Assembly: GCA_030998015.1 (NCBI GenBank) | Contig: JARWMV010000252.1 | Location: 62,001 to 126,000, forward strand | Length of the DNA stretch: 64,000 nt | Origin: Ceratorhiza oryzae-sativae | Taxonomy: Eukaryota; Basidiomycota; Agaricomycetes; Cantharellales; Ceratobasidiaceae | Reading direction: 5' to 3' | In this document: positions 11,921-22,012 of the stretch, piece by piece | Numbering within the stretch: position 1 is the first letter of the stretch | How the letters are laid out: each line of letters begins with the position of its first letter | Program-made: the position numbers and the translations under genes | The notes under the pieces: generated by a model | The model's input: the letters and a program-made list of their open reading frames with translations, nothing else | The model's database searches: none | Told to the model about the DNA's origin: nothing

Positions 11921-12403
11921 ATGGCCAACCTCATTATCATCATTGCTGTTACCCTCCCTATTGCTCTCATGGTCTTCGCCACTCTATACTACCTCTACAG
12001 TCTTGGGGAAGACTTTATATGGGTCACCCCTGGACAAAAGGTGGTGATGGAGTACTCCAACCTGGAGTGCACCATCACTGTCACTGGCAGAGTGGTGATC
12101 TCTCTGCCATACAAGCTGGTATACTTCAGCAGGCAGAGGACCCTCTGGACAGTAAAGCCTGCTAACATCCTCTCCATTGCCTTGGTGAGGAATTGCAGGC
12201 AGTATAGTCCTTACAGGGGTCCAGGGAACAGAGGAATGCCCTCTGAGCTTTTCATCCTGCCAGACCACCCATACTGTAAGCCCAAAATCTATTTACTAGG
12301 TTTAAGGCTTATGGTTCTGGACAGATCAAATGCAAGGGATGGAGCAACAGCAATACTTAGGATCTTTTCTACAGCTGTAGATAAGATTAACCAAGCTTGG
12401 TAA
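11921..12403 (+). CDS. Element A accessory gene 1: small protein with N-terminal membrane segment
   Basis: A 160-codon frame starting at an ATG in strong context. Residues about 4-27 are strongly hydrophobic (IIIIAV...FATLYYLY) and look like a signal anchor or transmembrane helix. The remainder is mixed, with several Tyr, Arg and Pro and no known motif. It lies where envelope-like genes sit in some Gypsy elements (after pol), but only one membrane segment, no furin-type site and no heptad repeats are seen, so an envelope role is not supported. The stop falls inside a good splice donor (GTAAGT at 12400), as in the next accessory gene. A further exon is therefore possible, for example from about 12465. 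Function unknown. Confidence 0.55.
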   Translation: MANLIIIIAVTLPIALMVFATLYYLYSLGEDFIWVTPGQKVVMEYSNLECTITVTGRVVISLPYKLVYFSRQRTLWTVKPANILSIALVRNCRQYSPYRGPGNRGMPSELFILPDHPYCKPKIYLLGLRLMVLDRSNARDGATAILRIFSTAVDKINQAW

Positions 12404-12841
12404 GTCAGATCTTTCCTGATCATCTTATCAAGTCCACTGATCTATTTGGATCGATCACATCTAGTCCCCATCAAGAAACCTTTCCCCTTATCTTCCCTTT
12501 AAGTCTTGTACCAGAACTTTATGTATATAGATTTAAAGTATAAAGTTGTCTGATCCCCTAAGCAATCATCAGAATGAGTCACTGCAAAGTAATCTCAGTT
12601 GACTGCTTGGACCGATCACCAACTGTGAGGTTTAAGGACTAGATAAGAAAGATCTGGAAGGATCAGCATGTGATAACTGTACAGATAACAGCAGAGCGCA
12701 CTCTATTTGGCCAGTTACAAGCTTCTTTTATTTAGAGTAAGCTTCCTATTGGCAACTGGATGTGAAATACATGCAGTATAAGATTTTTGTGTCATCTCTA
12801 AGGTACTACAGCTGTATACTGCACAGTTTTACCCTCTAAAC
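12404..12841 (+). other. Untranslated spacer between accessory genes 1 and 2
   Basis: No open frame of note. AT-rich stretches at about 12520-12545 and 12776-12783 (AGTATAAGA) could serve as a core promoter for the ATG at 12842. A short exon continuing accessory gene 1 could also lie here if the GTAAGT at 12400 is used. Confidence 0.35.
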
Positions 12842-13677
12842 ATGTCTGACTACTCAATTGAACGTCCCCAGACTCCCAGCACTCATCTGGACTTTCTGGA
12901 GCATTGCTTTATGGGCCTCAGATGGGAACGCACTAGGGTGCGATCTCAAAACAGGCAGAATAGGCAACAATCTAGAAGGGAGGGCATTGAGCCTGCCCCA
13001 GATGTGCCACTTCCAGTGTACCCCAATCCAGCTCCCTCTGCCCTGTATCCTCCTCTTCCAACTTATCCTTTGGAAGCTCCCAACCAAGGCCCTCATTTCG
13101 AGATTGGATGGCCGACTCCTCCCTCTCCAGGGTTGGAGCCAACCCCATTTGATCTGGTTTTGATGCATGGATGGGGCAGGAGGGACGAAAGGCCTGTGCC
13201 TCCCCCAAGGAGTGCATGCCCTGTCGATTATGAGGAGTTCCTGGAGAGAATGGACTGGTAAGTTCTTGACTTTGATTGAGTTGAGATCTAAAGCTGATCT
13301 GTTTAGGGATTATGCACATCAGCCCCATGAGGCTTCCAGAGAGCCTTCCATACTCTCTGAAGCACCTACTGATGGGGAATATGATTCAGGAGGAGAGCTT
13401 CCTGAATGCCAGTGAGTTCGCTTCTCTTGAGTCAAGATCTAAAGTTGACTTGTTTAGACTCGCTTACCCTCCTTCCCCTTCTCCTGAATACCAGCCAGAA
13501 TCACCATCTGACTCACTTTCTGATGGAACTGAGTCATCTGGTGACCTTCTGGTGACGGAGTTGGCCTTAGAAAGTAGGGTACAGGAGTTGAATAGGGAAC
13601 TAGTGGAAGAAGTAGGGAACCTAAGAGCTGCTCAAAGATGTCTTAGGGATATCTTGGACACCCATGACATGTATTAG
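12842..13677 (+). CDS. Element A accessory gene 2: three-exon proline-rich/coiled-coil protein
   Basis: Exons 12842-13257, 13307-13411 and 13458-13677 join in frame across two introns of 49 and 46 nt (GTAAGT...TTTAG and GTGAGT...TTTAG), giving about 246 residues. Without splicing each exon ends at a stop within a few bases of the donor, so the introns are strongly supported. The N-terminal half is rich in Pro and Arg (QNRQNRQQSRR, PLPPYP-like runs). The middle carries acidic Ser/Pro/Glu repeats. The C-terminus (about 13555-13660) has a leucine heptad pattern suggesting a coiled coil (LESRVQEL, LVEEVGNL). The two introns are related in sequence, so this gene grew by a small internal tandem duplication. 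No family is recognised. Sense introns are unusual inside a retrotransposon. Confidence 0.65.
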
Positions 13678-13779
13678 TTTGGTTGGCTTGGAATTCATGC
13701 TATCGTCCCCCAATTCCACCTGTGTGAACTTAAGGGACAATCCTATAATTCCAAAGAGCAAAGCAGGACGTCTCTAGGC

Positions 13780-13787
13780 TATAAAAA
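13780..13787 (+). promoter_or_regulatory. TATA box upstream of accessory gene 3
   Basis: GCTATAAAAAC lies 88 bp upstream of the ATG at 13875, followed by a pyrimidine-rich leader with several CCTCC and CACC runs, as is common in fungal promoters. This suggests the gene has its own promoter within the element. Confidence 0.55.
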
Positions 13788-13874
13788 CAGCCTTGGAGAG
13801 CCCTCTCTCCTCAGCAGTTCAACACCCTCCTAGCTCTTAAGCACTTCCACCTACTATTCTCCTATTCTTACACA

Positions 13875-15012
13875 ATGCAGTCCCCTCCTATGATGCTAAA
13901 TGAGGAGCAAGCCAAGGCAGTAGCAGATTCAATTCTGCTGTCCAAATACTTTGCCTGCCTGGCAGCCTCTATGCACATGGGGGAAGGGCTGTATGCCTCC
14001 AGTACTTCTATCCTGGAACGAAAGTTCAGGGATGGCATTGAAATCTACTATAGTTTCAATGAGGACTGGGGCACTGATGGATGGTATGTGCATGATCAAG
14101 TAGCCCATGCTTGGTAGATGCACTTCTCCAAGTGCGAGATGCAGTGGGAACCTACTTGCAGAATGGGACTTTGGAAGAGGCCTACAGGTCTCATAACTTT
14201 TCAGTGGATTCACCTCTATATGCACGCTTCAGGGAAGCAGGAATTGCTTTCCCTATAGAGCCAATAACAGGCTTCACTGCTTGGGACTGGCAGAATCCTT
14301 TTGAATCTCTTCCTGCCCTTATTTCTGAAGTGGTTCAATTGCAGATTTGGGCCTTACAGATGGTTTGCAGCCTGTGCTGTCTGGCTATGTATGATGGTAG
14401 GGACAAGACATCTGTCCTCCCTCCTTTCCCTTGTGCCATGATAGCTGCAGGAAAGGATTGTTTCCATCTATATTGCTCTATATTCTGCAAGAAGGGATGG
14501 CTGGAGCCCAATAAGTCTGGAGTTCCTAAGACATGGGGAGACGATATGGTAAGACCAATCCCACTACCCTTGGGTTAGAAGCTGACAATCAAGGAGCAGC
14601 ATGTCTACTTCACTCTGAGGCAGCAATTATCTGCCAAGAAGTTCTACCAGTTCCTGAGGAGCAAGATGGAACAATTGGCTGCTGCTACAGGGCCCAAAAC
14701 TGTCCCTTGGTATGCTTAAAATCCTAGCAAAGGAAAGTGGCATACCCAGCTAACCACATGAATTACAGGTCTTCTGACCCCAAGGATACAGGGGTGATAG
14801 ATGGTCTCCCTAGGGTTCATTTTGAAGATGAAGCTGGACCATCTCAATCTCTCTCTCTCTCTGAAGCTGATCCTGAGGCTAAGGAGTCAGATGATGAGTC
14901 CCTTACTGTGTCTGGTGCCTCCACTCCTTCTGAACTAGCTGAGCCAAGCCAGTTGGAGGAAAGGGAGTACATTTACATCAGCTCTGATGATGAGGGATAT
15001 GATTCTCTCTAA
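13875..15012 (+). pseudogene. Element A accessory gene 3: unknown intron-bearing gene, frameshifted
   Basis: The frame from ATG 13875 reads 80 codons, then needs a one-base shift near 14110 to continue in the frame that runs to 14578. An in-frame TAG at 14576-14578 (CAG expected, or a 30-nt intron) is followed in the same frame by a clear coding stretch (KLTIKEQHVYF, LRSKMEQLAAATG). A canonical intron follows at 14710-14768 (GTATGC, branch GCTAAC, TTACAG). The last exon, 14769-15012, is acidic (SDDES, SSDDEGYDSL). The protein would have about 360 residues, with a Trp/Tyr-rich N-terminal half and a strongly acidic C-terminus. No family is recognised. The good intron argues that the gene was once expressed; the shift and stop argue that this copy is dead. 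Confidence 0.6.
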
Positions 15013-15030
15013 TGTGAGTTGACATACCAG

Positions 15031-15043
15031 ACTGGGGGGGCTA
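15031..15043 (+). other. Polypurine tract of element A
   Basis: A run of seven G (ACTGGGGGGGCTA) lies directly before the TGTTATGG start of the 3' LTR, the expected place for plus-strand priming. Confidence 0.6.
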
Positions 15044-16359
15044 TGTTATGGATCACTAACATTTTCTATTATTTTAGTCTGCTCTGCCAACTTCAAGCAA
15101 TGCCTCTGTAATTAATTTGTGAAATACTTGAATTTGTATGCGCTCTGAATTGTACTATTTTCCGTTCCATTAAATAGTACAAATTTCCCACTCTCCAACA
15201 CATATTTTATTAAGTTTTTACAATAAGATCTCAGAGAGATACAGAGGTTGCAATATTTCCTCTTATCAGGAGATATTGATTACAACATCGCTCCGCTCAT
15301 ATCTCGGCAACCGCTTACGCTATCAAAGCGATCTTGTGCTCTATCGATAGCTAATCTTCGGCGGTATCTGCTGCCCGAAGATCGTCGCGATCCACCGGAT
15401 CCTCGCGCCGGAATGGCCCGAAGATCATTAGAATCTTACTGGACTATCAATCAAGATCTAATGACTCCAGTGAGTCAGGAGAGCTTCCCAAATTGATCCA
15501 GAAGCTTCTCTGACTCGCTTTATGACTCACTGAGATGTAGCCTCCGTTCATTACATGTATATACTGTGATAATATGATCTACAAGCCAATAGCAGGTCTC
15601 AGATGCATCAATGCCTTCGATCCACACCCTGCCTTTACTCTTTTATCCTATACTGGGCTAGGGTGTACCCCAAGTATAGCAGTACCCTCTTTTGATGATT
15701 GCACTGGCATGCATGTATCTATTTGGCTCTGGAATGCCCTCCTCAGGGTATAAAAGGACTTCCTCTGAGGCCCTTCCAAGACCACCTTCCCTCTCTACTC
15801 TACTCAACCCAGACCAGTTATTGGTTTCTTTTCTCTTTCTATTTTTCTATTGTCTGTGTGTGATTTCTTATATAACTAGTACTGAGGAATAAAGTACCAT
15901 ATTAGTTATATACTGTCTGAGTCATTGTATCTTATATACAGAGATATATAAGGATACAATATTGCCTGATTGAGCATGACATTCAATACCAGCTATTAGA
16001 GGAAATCTAAGTACCTGTAGCTGAGGAAGTACACACATTAGGCAGCCCACCATCTATCCTATAAGCTATCGCTTAAAGTCTAGTATTAAGATTAGTATCA
16101 GTTAGTCCAAGCAACTAGGGCTGAACTACATTTAAGATATCTAAGGGAACCTGACTGTAGTAGTCTTGCTCTTTATACCTATAAATTAGTCAGTTTACAC
16201 TGTGAAAGATTAAGACTACCTTGAGTGTTACTTGATTGCATTGCAACTACTTTGAGCCTTCTTACTCTAGTCTAAGAAGTATTGAGTACGATTAGTGTAT
16301 ACTAACATATCTACATTTGCTTAAGCTCTAGATATTCAAGTGTACCCTGACCCATAACA
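15044..16359 (+). repeat. 3' LTR of element A (family LTR-A)
   Basis: Starts TGTTATGG and ends CATAACA, 1316 bp. It keeps CpG sites (for example around 15290-15420) that are lost in the 5' LTR, so the two LTRs differ mainly by CpG transitions confined to one stretch. Confidence 0.9.
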
Positions 16360-18634
16360 AGGAGAATTCTGCCATGGGTAGGAGACCAACCCAGTCATCC
16401 TGTTTGTATGCTATGTAGTGCCTCAGGTAAATTTCCACAACTTGGTTTAGACATTCAGCTAGTCTGTCAGTCTGGGGGTGATAAGCTGTGGATAGAGCTG
16501 GTCAGATGTCCAATTGTTTGTAAAGATGTTTCAAGAACTCTGAGTTGAACTGCAGGCTGTGATCAGAAACCATTTTGGTGGGTAGACCATGGAGTTTCCA
16601 TATGTATGTGACAAAAAGGTTTGCAATGTCAATAGCTGTGGCTGTGGAGGTGGTAGGAATGAAGTGCGCCATGCAAGAAAACCTATCAACAACTGTGAGG
16701 ATAGCATTGAAACCCTCCGACTTGGGAAGACTGGTGATCAAGTTGTAGTTAATGTGATTCCAAGGACAGTGAGGTACTTCTACTGGATTGAGCAGGCCAG
16801 GTGGAACTTGGTTACTATGCTTGTTATGAAAGCATGATTTGCAGTGGGCAACATATGTGTTAACCAACTTTTTGAGGGATTTCCAGTAGTATTTCCTTTG
16901 GACCAATTCAATAGTTCTAAATTGTCTGGGGTGTCCTGAAGCCATATTGTCATGTCAAGAAGCCAAAATATCTTGACGGATGGAGTTATTGTTGGGGACA
17001 TATATTTTGCCTTTGAATATGAGGAGGCTGTTGTCCCATTTCCAGTTTTTGACTTTTTGGCTTTGTTCCAGGGCTTCTATAATAGGTTTTAGGTGTTCGT
17101 CTAGGAGATAAGTGTCCTGAATGCAGTTGTCGATTACATCGTCAGGCTCTATAGAGGTGATAAAAAGTTTGGGGTCAAGTAGAGCTCAGCTCTCACCCTC
17201 CCCTAAAGGTCTGTGATCATCCTTCCTTGATAAAATATTGGCCTTCCCATTTGTCTTCCTGGGTCTATATTTCAGTTCAAAATTAAACTTGGATAAGAAT
17301 CCTGCCCATCAAGCCAAGTGGCCTCTAAGGTCTTTTGTTGCCTTAAAAGGCTCTAGATTCTTGTGGTTGGTAATAATTTTGACTGGAATTGCAGATCCTT
17401 CCAGGAGGTGATGCCATTCCTTCAAGGCTTTGACAATGGCTAGCAACGCTTTGTGGTAAATGTCATAGTTGCATTCAGCAGGTGTCATCACCTTAGAGAG
17501 GAATGCTACAGGGTGGAGGCGGTTGTCTTCACCAAATTGAGATAAGATTGCCCCTGTAGCGAAGTCAGAGGCATTGCATTCCAAAAAGAATTTTTTATCA
17601 ATGTTGGGTATAATAAGCACTGGTGCTTGTCTTAGTTGGAGCTTCAGTAAATTGAAAGCAATCTGGCATTCTGGGGTCCATTCCCAAGGTTGATTTTTCC
17701 TTGTAAGGTTGAACAGGGGTGCTGCGATGTGTGAATATTTATGTATAAAGGTTCTGTAAAAGTTGCAAAAACCCAAAAATTCCTGAATTTGGACTACTTT
17801 GGTAGGTTCCTTCCATTCGATGGCCTTGACCACTTTTGCTGGATCAACCATGATTCCTTCTGGGGAGATAATAAGGCCAAGGTAGTCTATCTCTGTGACA
17901 CTGAAGAAGGATTTCTCCAGATTGCAATATAAATGATGCTTTTGGAGACGTCATAAGACCTCTTTTACATGTCCAGTATGATCTTCAGGGTTTTTTGAAA
18001 ACACAAGGATATTGTCAAGGTATATAATAACATAGATATCTAGAAGGTCACAGAAGATGTTGTTCATAAAATGTTGGAAGGTGGCTGGGGCATTGGTGAG
18101 GCCAAAGGGCATGACCAGGTACTAGAACAGGCCATACTTGGTCTTGAACACTGTTTTCCATTCATCACCTTCTTTGATACACACAAGATTGTAGCCCCAT
18201 TTGAGGTCAAACTTGGAGAATATTTTAGCACCTCTTAATTTTTCAATGAGGTCAGTGCTTTGCAGTAAGGGGTATACATTTTTTATAGTCATATCATTAA
18301 GTTTTTGGTAGTCCATGCACATGTGTAGTTTACTGTTTTTCTTTTTGAAAAATATGACTGGCAATGCCATGGGAGATTTGGAGGGGTGAATAAGTCCAGC
18401 ATCAAGCTGTCGGTTGACTGTTTCATGTAGCTCTTGATCCTTGCGTGGGCCTAGACTGTAAATGGGACTGTGTCTAGGTACTGCGCCAGGTTTGAGTGCA
18501 ATCTCACAGTCATATGGTTGATGTGGGGGAAGGGGCAAGATTTCTTCATCTGTGAAAATGTTTTTGAATTCAGAGTATTCTTCTGGGAGTTCGTGCATTG
18601 CAGCAAGTTTGAGTTCTGGTTCACCCCCTTGCAC
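16360..18634 (-). pseudogene. Pol of element B: RT, RNase H and truncated integrase
   Basis: The coding path runs from about 18634 (PHQPYDCEIALKPG, then LHMCMDYQKLN) through [12 protein letters not shown] near 18105 to the catalytic box, which reads YLDN near 18020 instead of YLDD. RNase H follows with LECNASD near 17575 where the family has DASD. Integrase has HPRQF, CKSC (zinc finger) and then NYNLIT near 16745 where the family has NYDLI, then VSDHSLQF. Stops at 18121-18123 (TAG) and at TGA codons near 17957, 17312 and 17192 break the frame. The sequence ends at 16360 inside integrase. Catalytic Asp in RT, RNase H and IN are thus all lost. No single-site artefact explains this pattern. Confidence 0.88.
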
Positions 18635-18703
18635 AATAGGGGAAGAATTAAGGCAATTTTTTGAGCAGTAGTCTGAAGTAAATTTTATGGTCTTTTGGCC
18701 CCA

Positions 18704-19171
18704 TCAGATATCAGGGTCATGTTGTGTTAACCAAGACATGCCAAGTACAATATCATGGCTTCCAACATTGACCACAAAACAGTCAACTTCTTCATCATGG
18801 TCAAATATTTTCAGGTTTATTGTACAATAGTGGGTAACTTGGCCCAAGTTGATCTTGTGGCTGTCAATAACTTTAAGTTTCCTAGGTTTCTCAAGCTTTT
18901 GTTTGAAAAGTTTGAATTCTTGTACCAGTTTTTCATGAATAAAGACAGAAGTAGCACCAGAGTTGATCATGGCCCATCCTTGGAATGGTTTTCCTTGGAT
19001 TGCCAAACTTTTGTTTACAGGGGATTTTACTGGACTCACTCGAAAAAATAGTTGAAGCTGCAATTCATGTGATAACAACAATATTTCTAGATTGCATATA
19101 TTTGCAGTAGGAGGGTTACATATTTTTGAGGCAGAGACAGAGTCTGTGTATTTTTTTAATATTTTGCCCAA
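18704..19171 (-). pseudogene. Aspartic protease region of element B, catalytic Asp changed to Asn
   Basis: A minus frame of 155 codons with the retropepsin pattern: hydrophobic strand, then MINSGATSVFI at about 18946-18978, then VVNVGSHDIVLGMSWL near the end. The active-site triad is normally D-S/T-G; here the codon is AAC (N-S-G). The preceding codon ends in C, so a GAC to AAC change is a CpG to CpA transition. In the family this protease cuts Gag-Pol. Confidence 0.85.
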
Positions 19172-19191
19172 AACCAGCCCCTGTGACTGAT

Positions 19192-21218
19192 TCAGGTGTC
19201 ACCTTTTAAAGGTACAACCTTGCTTTCATCATCTGAGTCTGGTTCCTTGATTTCTTTGACATGTGCCTCATATCCTGACATAGGCTTGGATGGGCAGTTA
19301 TTAGCAATATGGCCCTTGCCTTGACAGTGGTGGCAGGTGACATTTGCTAAGCGATTTTGTCCATCGAGCTCCATAGGTCCAGGGCCTTTTCCTTTCGCCA
19401 GGACAGGTGGGGCAGGTGGAGTGCAGTTGGTTCCAAAGGCCGGCAAGGGGCAATTATCTTTTTTAAGGGCGCCAAATGGCACCTGGCTTGTTGAGTTGAA
19501 CCCAGCCCATTTCACATTTGGGACAAGTTTATTTTTGGCATTTCAGCCTATGGATTTGATCTGACCTTTGACAATTCCTCCTTCTGGTTTGGCCATATAT
19601 ACAAAATCTCCCTTAGCAAATGATTCCCATTCCTGTGTGGGTTTGCTTGATGACATTGTTGTGACTGGTTTATTGACAACTTGATGATTTGAAAATTGTT
19701 CCAAATGTTGGCCAATGAGTAGGGCACAATCTACGACCATTTGACCACTGGTCCTTTCTGACTTAACATCGAACATTTGAGTCAGCATGGCCATCTTTAC
19801 TTTGTCCTTAAGTCCATCATAGAACATATCCCGGAGAGCAAAGTTGTTGTAGTCAACATATGCAGCCAAGGGCTGGAAGTCAGTAACGTAGTCTTGTACT
19901 GAATTTTTCTGTTTCAGGGCTTGGAGTTTCTTGAGGGACTTGGTGGTGCAATCAATTTCACCAAATTGTTTATTAAATTCAGCCCAAAAAAGGTCAATAT
20001 ATTATGGAGCCATGGGACTGGTGTGCAAAGAACATCAAATTCAGAGTGTGGGCCAACCCATTCTGCTGCTTTGCCATCAAGGTAAGAAATAATGAAAGCA
20101 ATTTTTTTATCATCCGACTTGTTGGGATAGGTTGCACAGATGTATTGAGTCATGGTGACTCAGAACAATGTGGATTTTTCTTTTTTGCCTTCAAACTTTT
20201 CTGGTGTTGCTAATTTAATTTTTACAGCAGTAGGGCATGCAGGAAGCATTAGTGGTTGAGCAGGGGGAGTGGGAATTAATGGTGGTTGGTTCATTCAAGC
20301 TTGCAGTGGTGGAGTTTGATGAGGAACAGGGGGTGGAGGACGATTTGTACCTGTTAATTGCTGTGGTACAGTGTGCTGTTGATTCATAATGGTTTGTAAA
20401 TCTGCTTTTAGGTCAGCAAAGTTCTGCTGGGTAAATAATCCTTGTGCCAAGTTTCCTTCCATAGTATCAAGACAAGTATTGGTTGTGTCCCTCCATGCAC
20501 GAAATTCATTAATCAAAGTGTTCACTATGATGACCAAGTTGTTATGCTCCTCTAAGGGTGTGGCTGGTGCTTGCACAAAGGTTTTGTCACCTTGACCCCC
20601 AAAGATTTCAGTCATGCCAGTAACTGATGGCATGGCTGGTGGTGCAGGATGAAAGGAGGAAGTGGTAGATTTGGAAGGTACATGTGCCTGGGGCATACAG
20701 TAAGGCATATGAGAACCCCACTGCAACATAGTGAAAGAACAATTTTAATTTGGATATAAAAGTGGTGGTAATTCATCTGAACGTGACAGATGTTCAAATT
20801 CTGGGGATAGTGGTCCCAATATCCTTTCCAACTCCCTACTGGATTCCTGTCTGAGCCAACTTGATTCTGATATATGGTTTCGTGGGTGGTGAAGTTGTTC
20901 CAGGGAATATTCGTTTATTGCAAAGTCGGGGTGGAAACAATCGAATAATACCTTGCGAACGGTTTCGAGGATCCTGCCAGGTGCTAATTCAGGGTGAACT
21001 GCTTCCTGGGTAAAATATAGATCTTCATAGAGTTGTTGTAATATGTGATGATTTTCACAAGCTTCTGATTCCAGTTGATTGATTTCCCCTTTTTGGACAA
21101 TGTTTTGAAAAGGGTTTAGGGAATAGATGATTTCATAGATGTAAAGTACCCAGCCAAGGATAAAGTTGTAAATCAACAAGGAGGGGCGATAACCTCCTGG
21201 TATGTGGCTATAGGGCAC
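19192..21218 (-). pseudogene. Gag of element B, several stops
   Basis: Minus-strand pieces 21218-20745, 20729-20295, 20153-19914, 19869-19543 and 19515-19192 chain into a Gag: an N-terminal region, a Pro/Gln linker, the Gag core (TPEKFEGKK near 20200, KAAEWVGPH near 20060) and a CCHC knuckle CHHCQGKGHIANNC near 19310-19350. Stops and at least one frame change separate the pieces. The final acidic piece ends just before the protease. Confidence 0.78.
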
Positions 21219-21716
21219 TAATTTGAAATGAATATAGGTATGCCTTGTGCCAGAGGACTTACTGGCTAGTAGTTTTGAAAATGATTTTTATGTGTATTTA
21301 ATGACTTGACACTGCTCTTTTTGGCTAACCAGGCTTTTCTTTGAACAAATCAACAGCCATGTACAGGTGTGATATTGTAAAGTTTTAAAGCAAGCACCTA
21401 AATTCGCAGTCTGTGTACTGTCAAGCAAAGGCTGGTGGCCAACTGTGGGTGATAATCCACAAGCGTGCTATCTGATCCTGTACTGAGATCTAGGTCTGTA
21501 CTTTTGATTATTATGTATGTTACTAGTTTATCTTGTTTCTGGGTACAGTGTGTGCACAAGTGATGTCTCAATTCCCAATAGGTATAGGTTCCAGGGTACA
21601 GCTGGAGCCACAAGTAATGATGAATATGGAGGATTCCTGAAGGAGTTATAGGTGCCTGGAGGTGAAGGGTGGTAGGATGAATAAGCCTTTGCGACCATGT
21701 TAAGAACTTGACCTAG
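21219..21716. other. Leader region of element B
   Basis: About 500 bp between the 5' LTR and gag of element B. Short frames only. Right after the LTR, the minus strand repeats the AGGTCAAGTTCTT motif also found inside the LTR. No clear primer binding site was found. Confidence 0.5.
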
Positions 21717-22012
21717 TGTCAAGACCCAACTACTAATCACTTAGGTAGACTTTGAACACTCATGACAGGAGGTCAAGTTCTTGGAGAATCCCCTTTGAAC
21801 TAGACCCTCCTTATATATTGCACAGAGTACAGCTGAGAATACACAAAGTCAAACAACAATTGGTCACACTACATCAAACAAGAACACATCAGCGCTTACA
21901 TCAGATTCCAGAATGTTCCATGTGTCATGTGACTTAGAAACTATAGATAATATGTCCAAAGAAAATATGATAAATGTTTGTTAATTGCCACGACACCTCC
22001 TGGCTTGTGACA
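21717..22012 (-). repeat. 5' LTR of element B (LTR-B)
   Basis: A 296-bp repeat that on the minus strand begins TGTCACAAGCC and ends GGGTCTTGACA. The TATATAAGGAG box followed by an AAGAACTTGACCTCC leader, both on the minus strand, sets its direction. Its outer 56 bp recur at 3377-3432. Confidence 0.8.

Larger units (their letters stand above)
3433..16359 (+). mobile_element. Element A: 12.9 kb Ty3/Gypsy LTR retrotransposon with accessory genes
   Basis: Two direct LTRs (3433-4747 and 15044-16359) begin TGTTATGG and end TAACA. Between them, on the plus strand, lie gag with a CCHC knuckle, an aspartic protease (DSGSD), reverse transcriptase (YIDD), the C-terminal end of integrase with a chromodomain, then a 3.2 kb accessory block and a G-rich polypurine tract next to the 3' LTR. 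The order is that of chromodomain-bearing Ty3/Gypsy elements. It is defective: several frameshifts in gag, an insertion at 8509-8886, a TAA in RT at 10807 and a deletion near 11400. The flanks do not give a clean target duplication (GGAGG on the left, AGGAG on the right). Confidence 0.9.
16360..22012 (-). mobile_element. Element B: Ty3/Gypsy retrotransposon relic, truncated at its 3' end
   Basis: Reading leftward from the LTR at 21717-22012, the minus strand carries gag, protease, RT, RNase H and the start of integrase. It breaks off at 16360, where element A begins, in the middle of the integrase ([14 protein letters not shown]). Many stops are TGA and many Asp codons have become Asn, both explained by CpG transitions. 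It was clearly inactive before or after element A arrived. Confidence 0.88.

Noticed and set aside
11921..12403. Envelope gene of element A
   Set aside because: Position and a membrane helix suggest it, but there is no second membrane segment, cleavage site or heptad repeat.
21717..22012. LTR-B read in plus orientation with TGGTGAAGG after it as primer site
   Set aside because: The TATA box and leader motif, and the adjacent gag-pol, all point to the minus strand.
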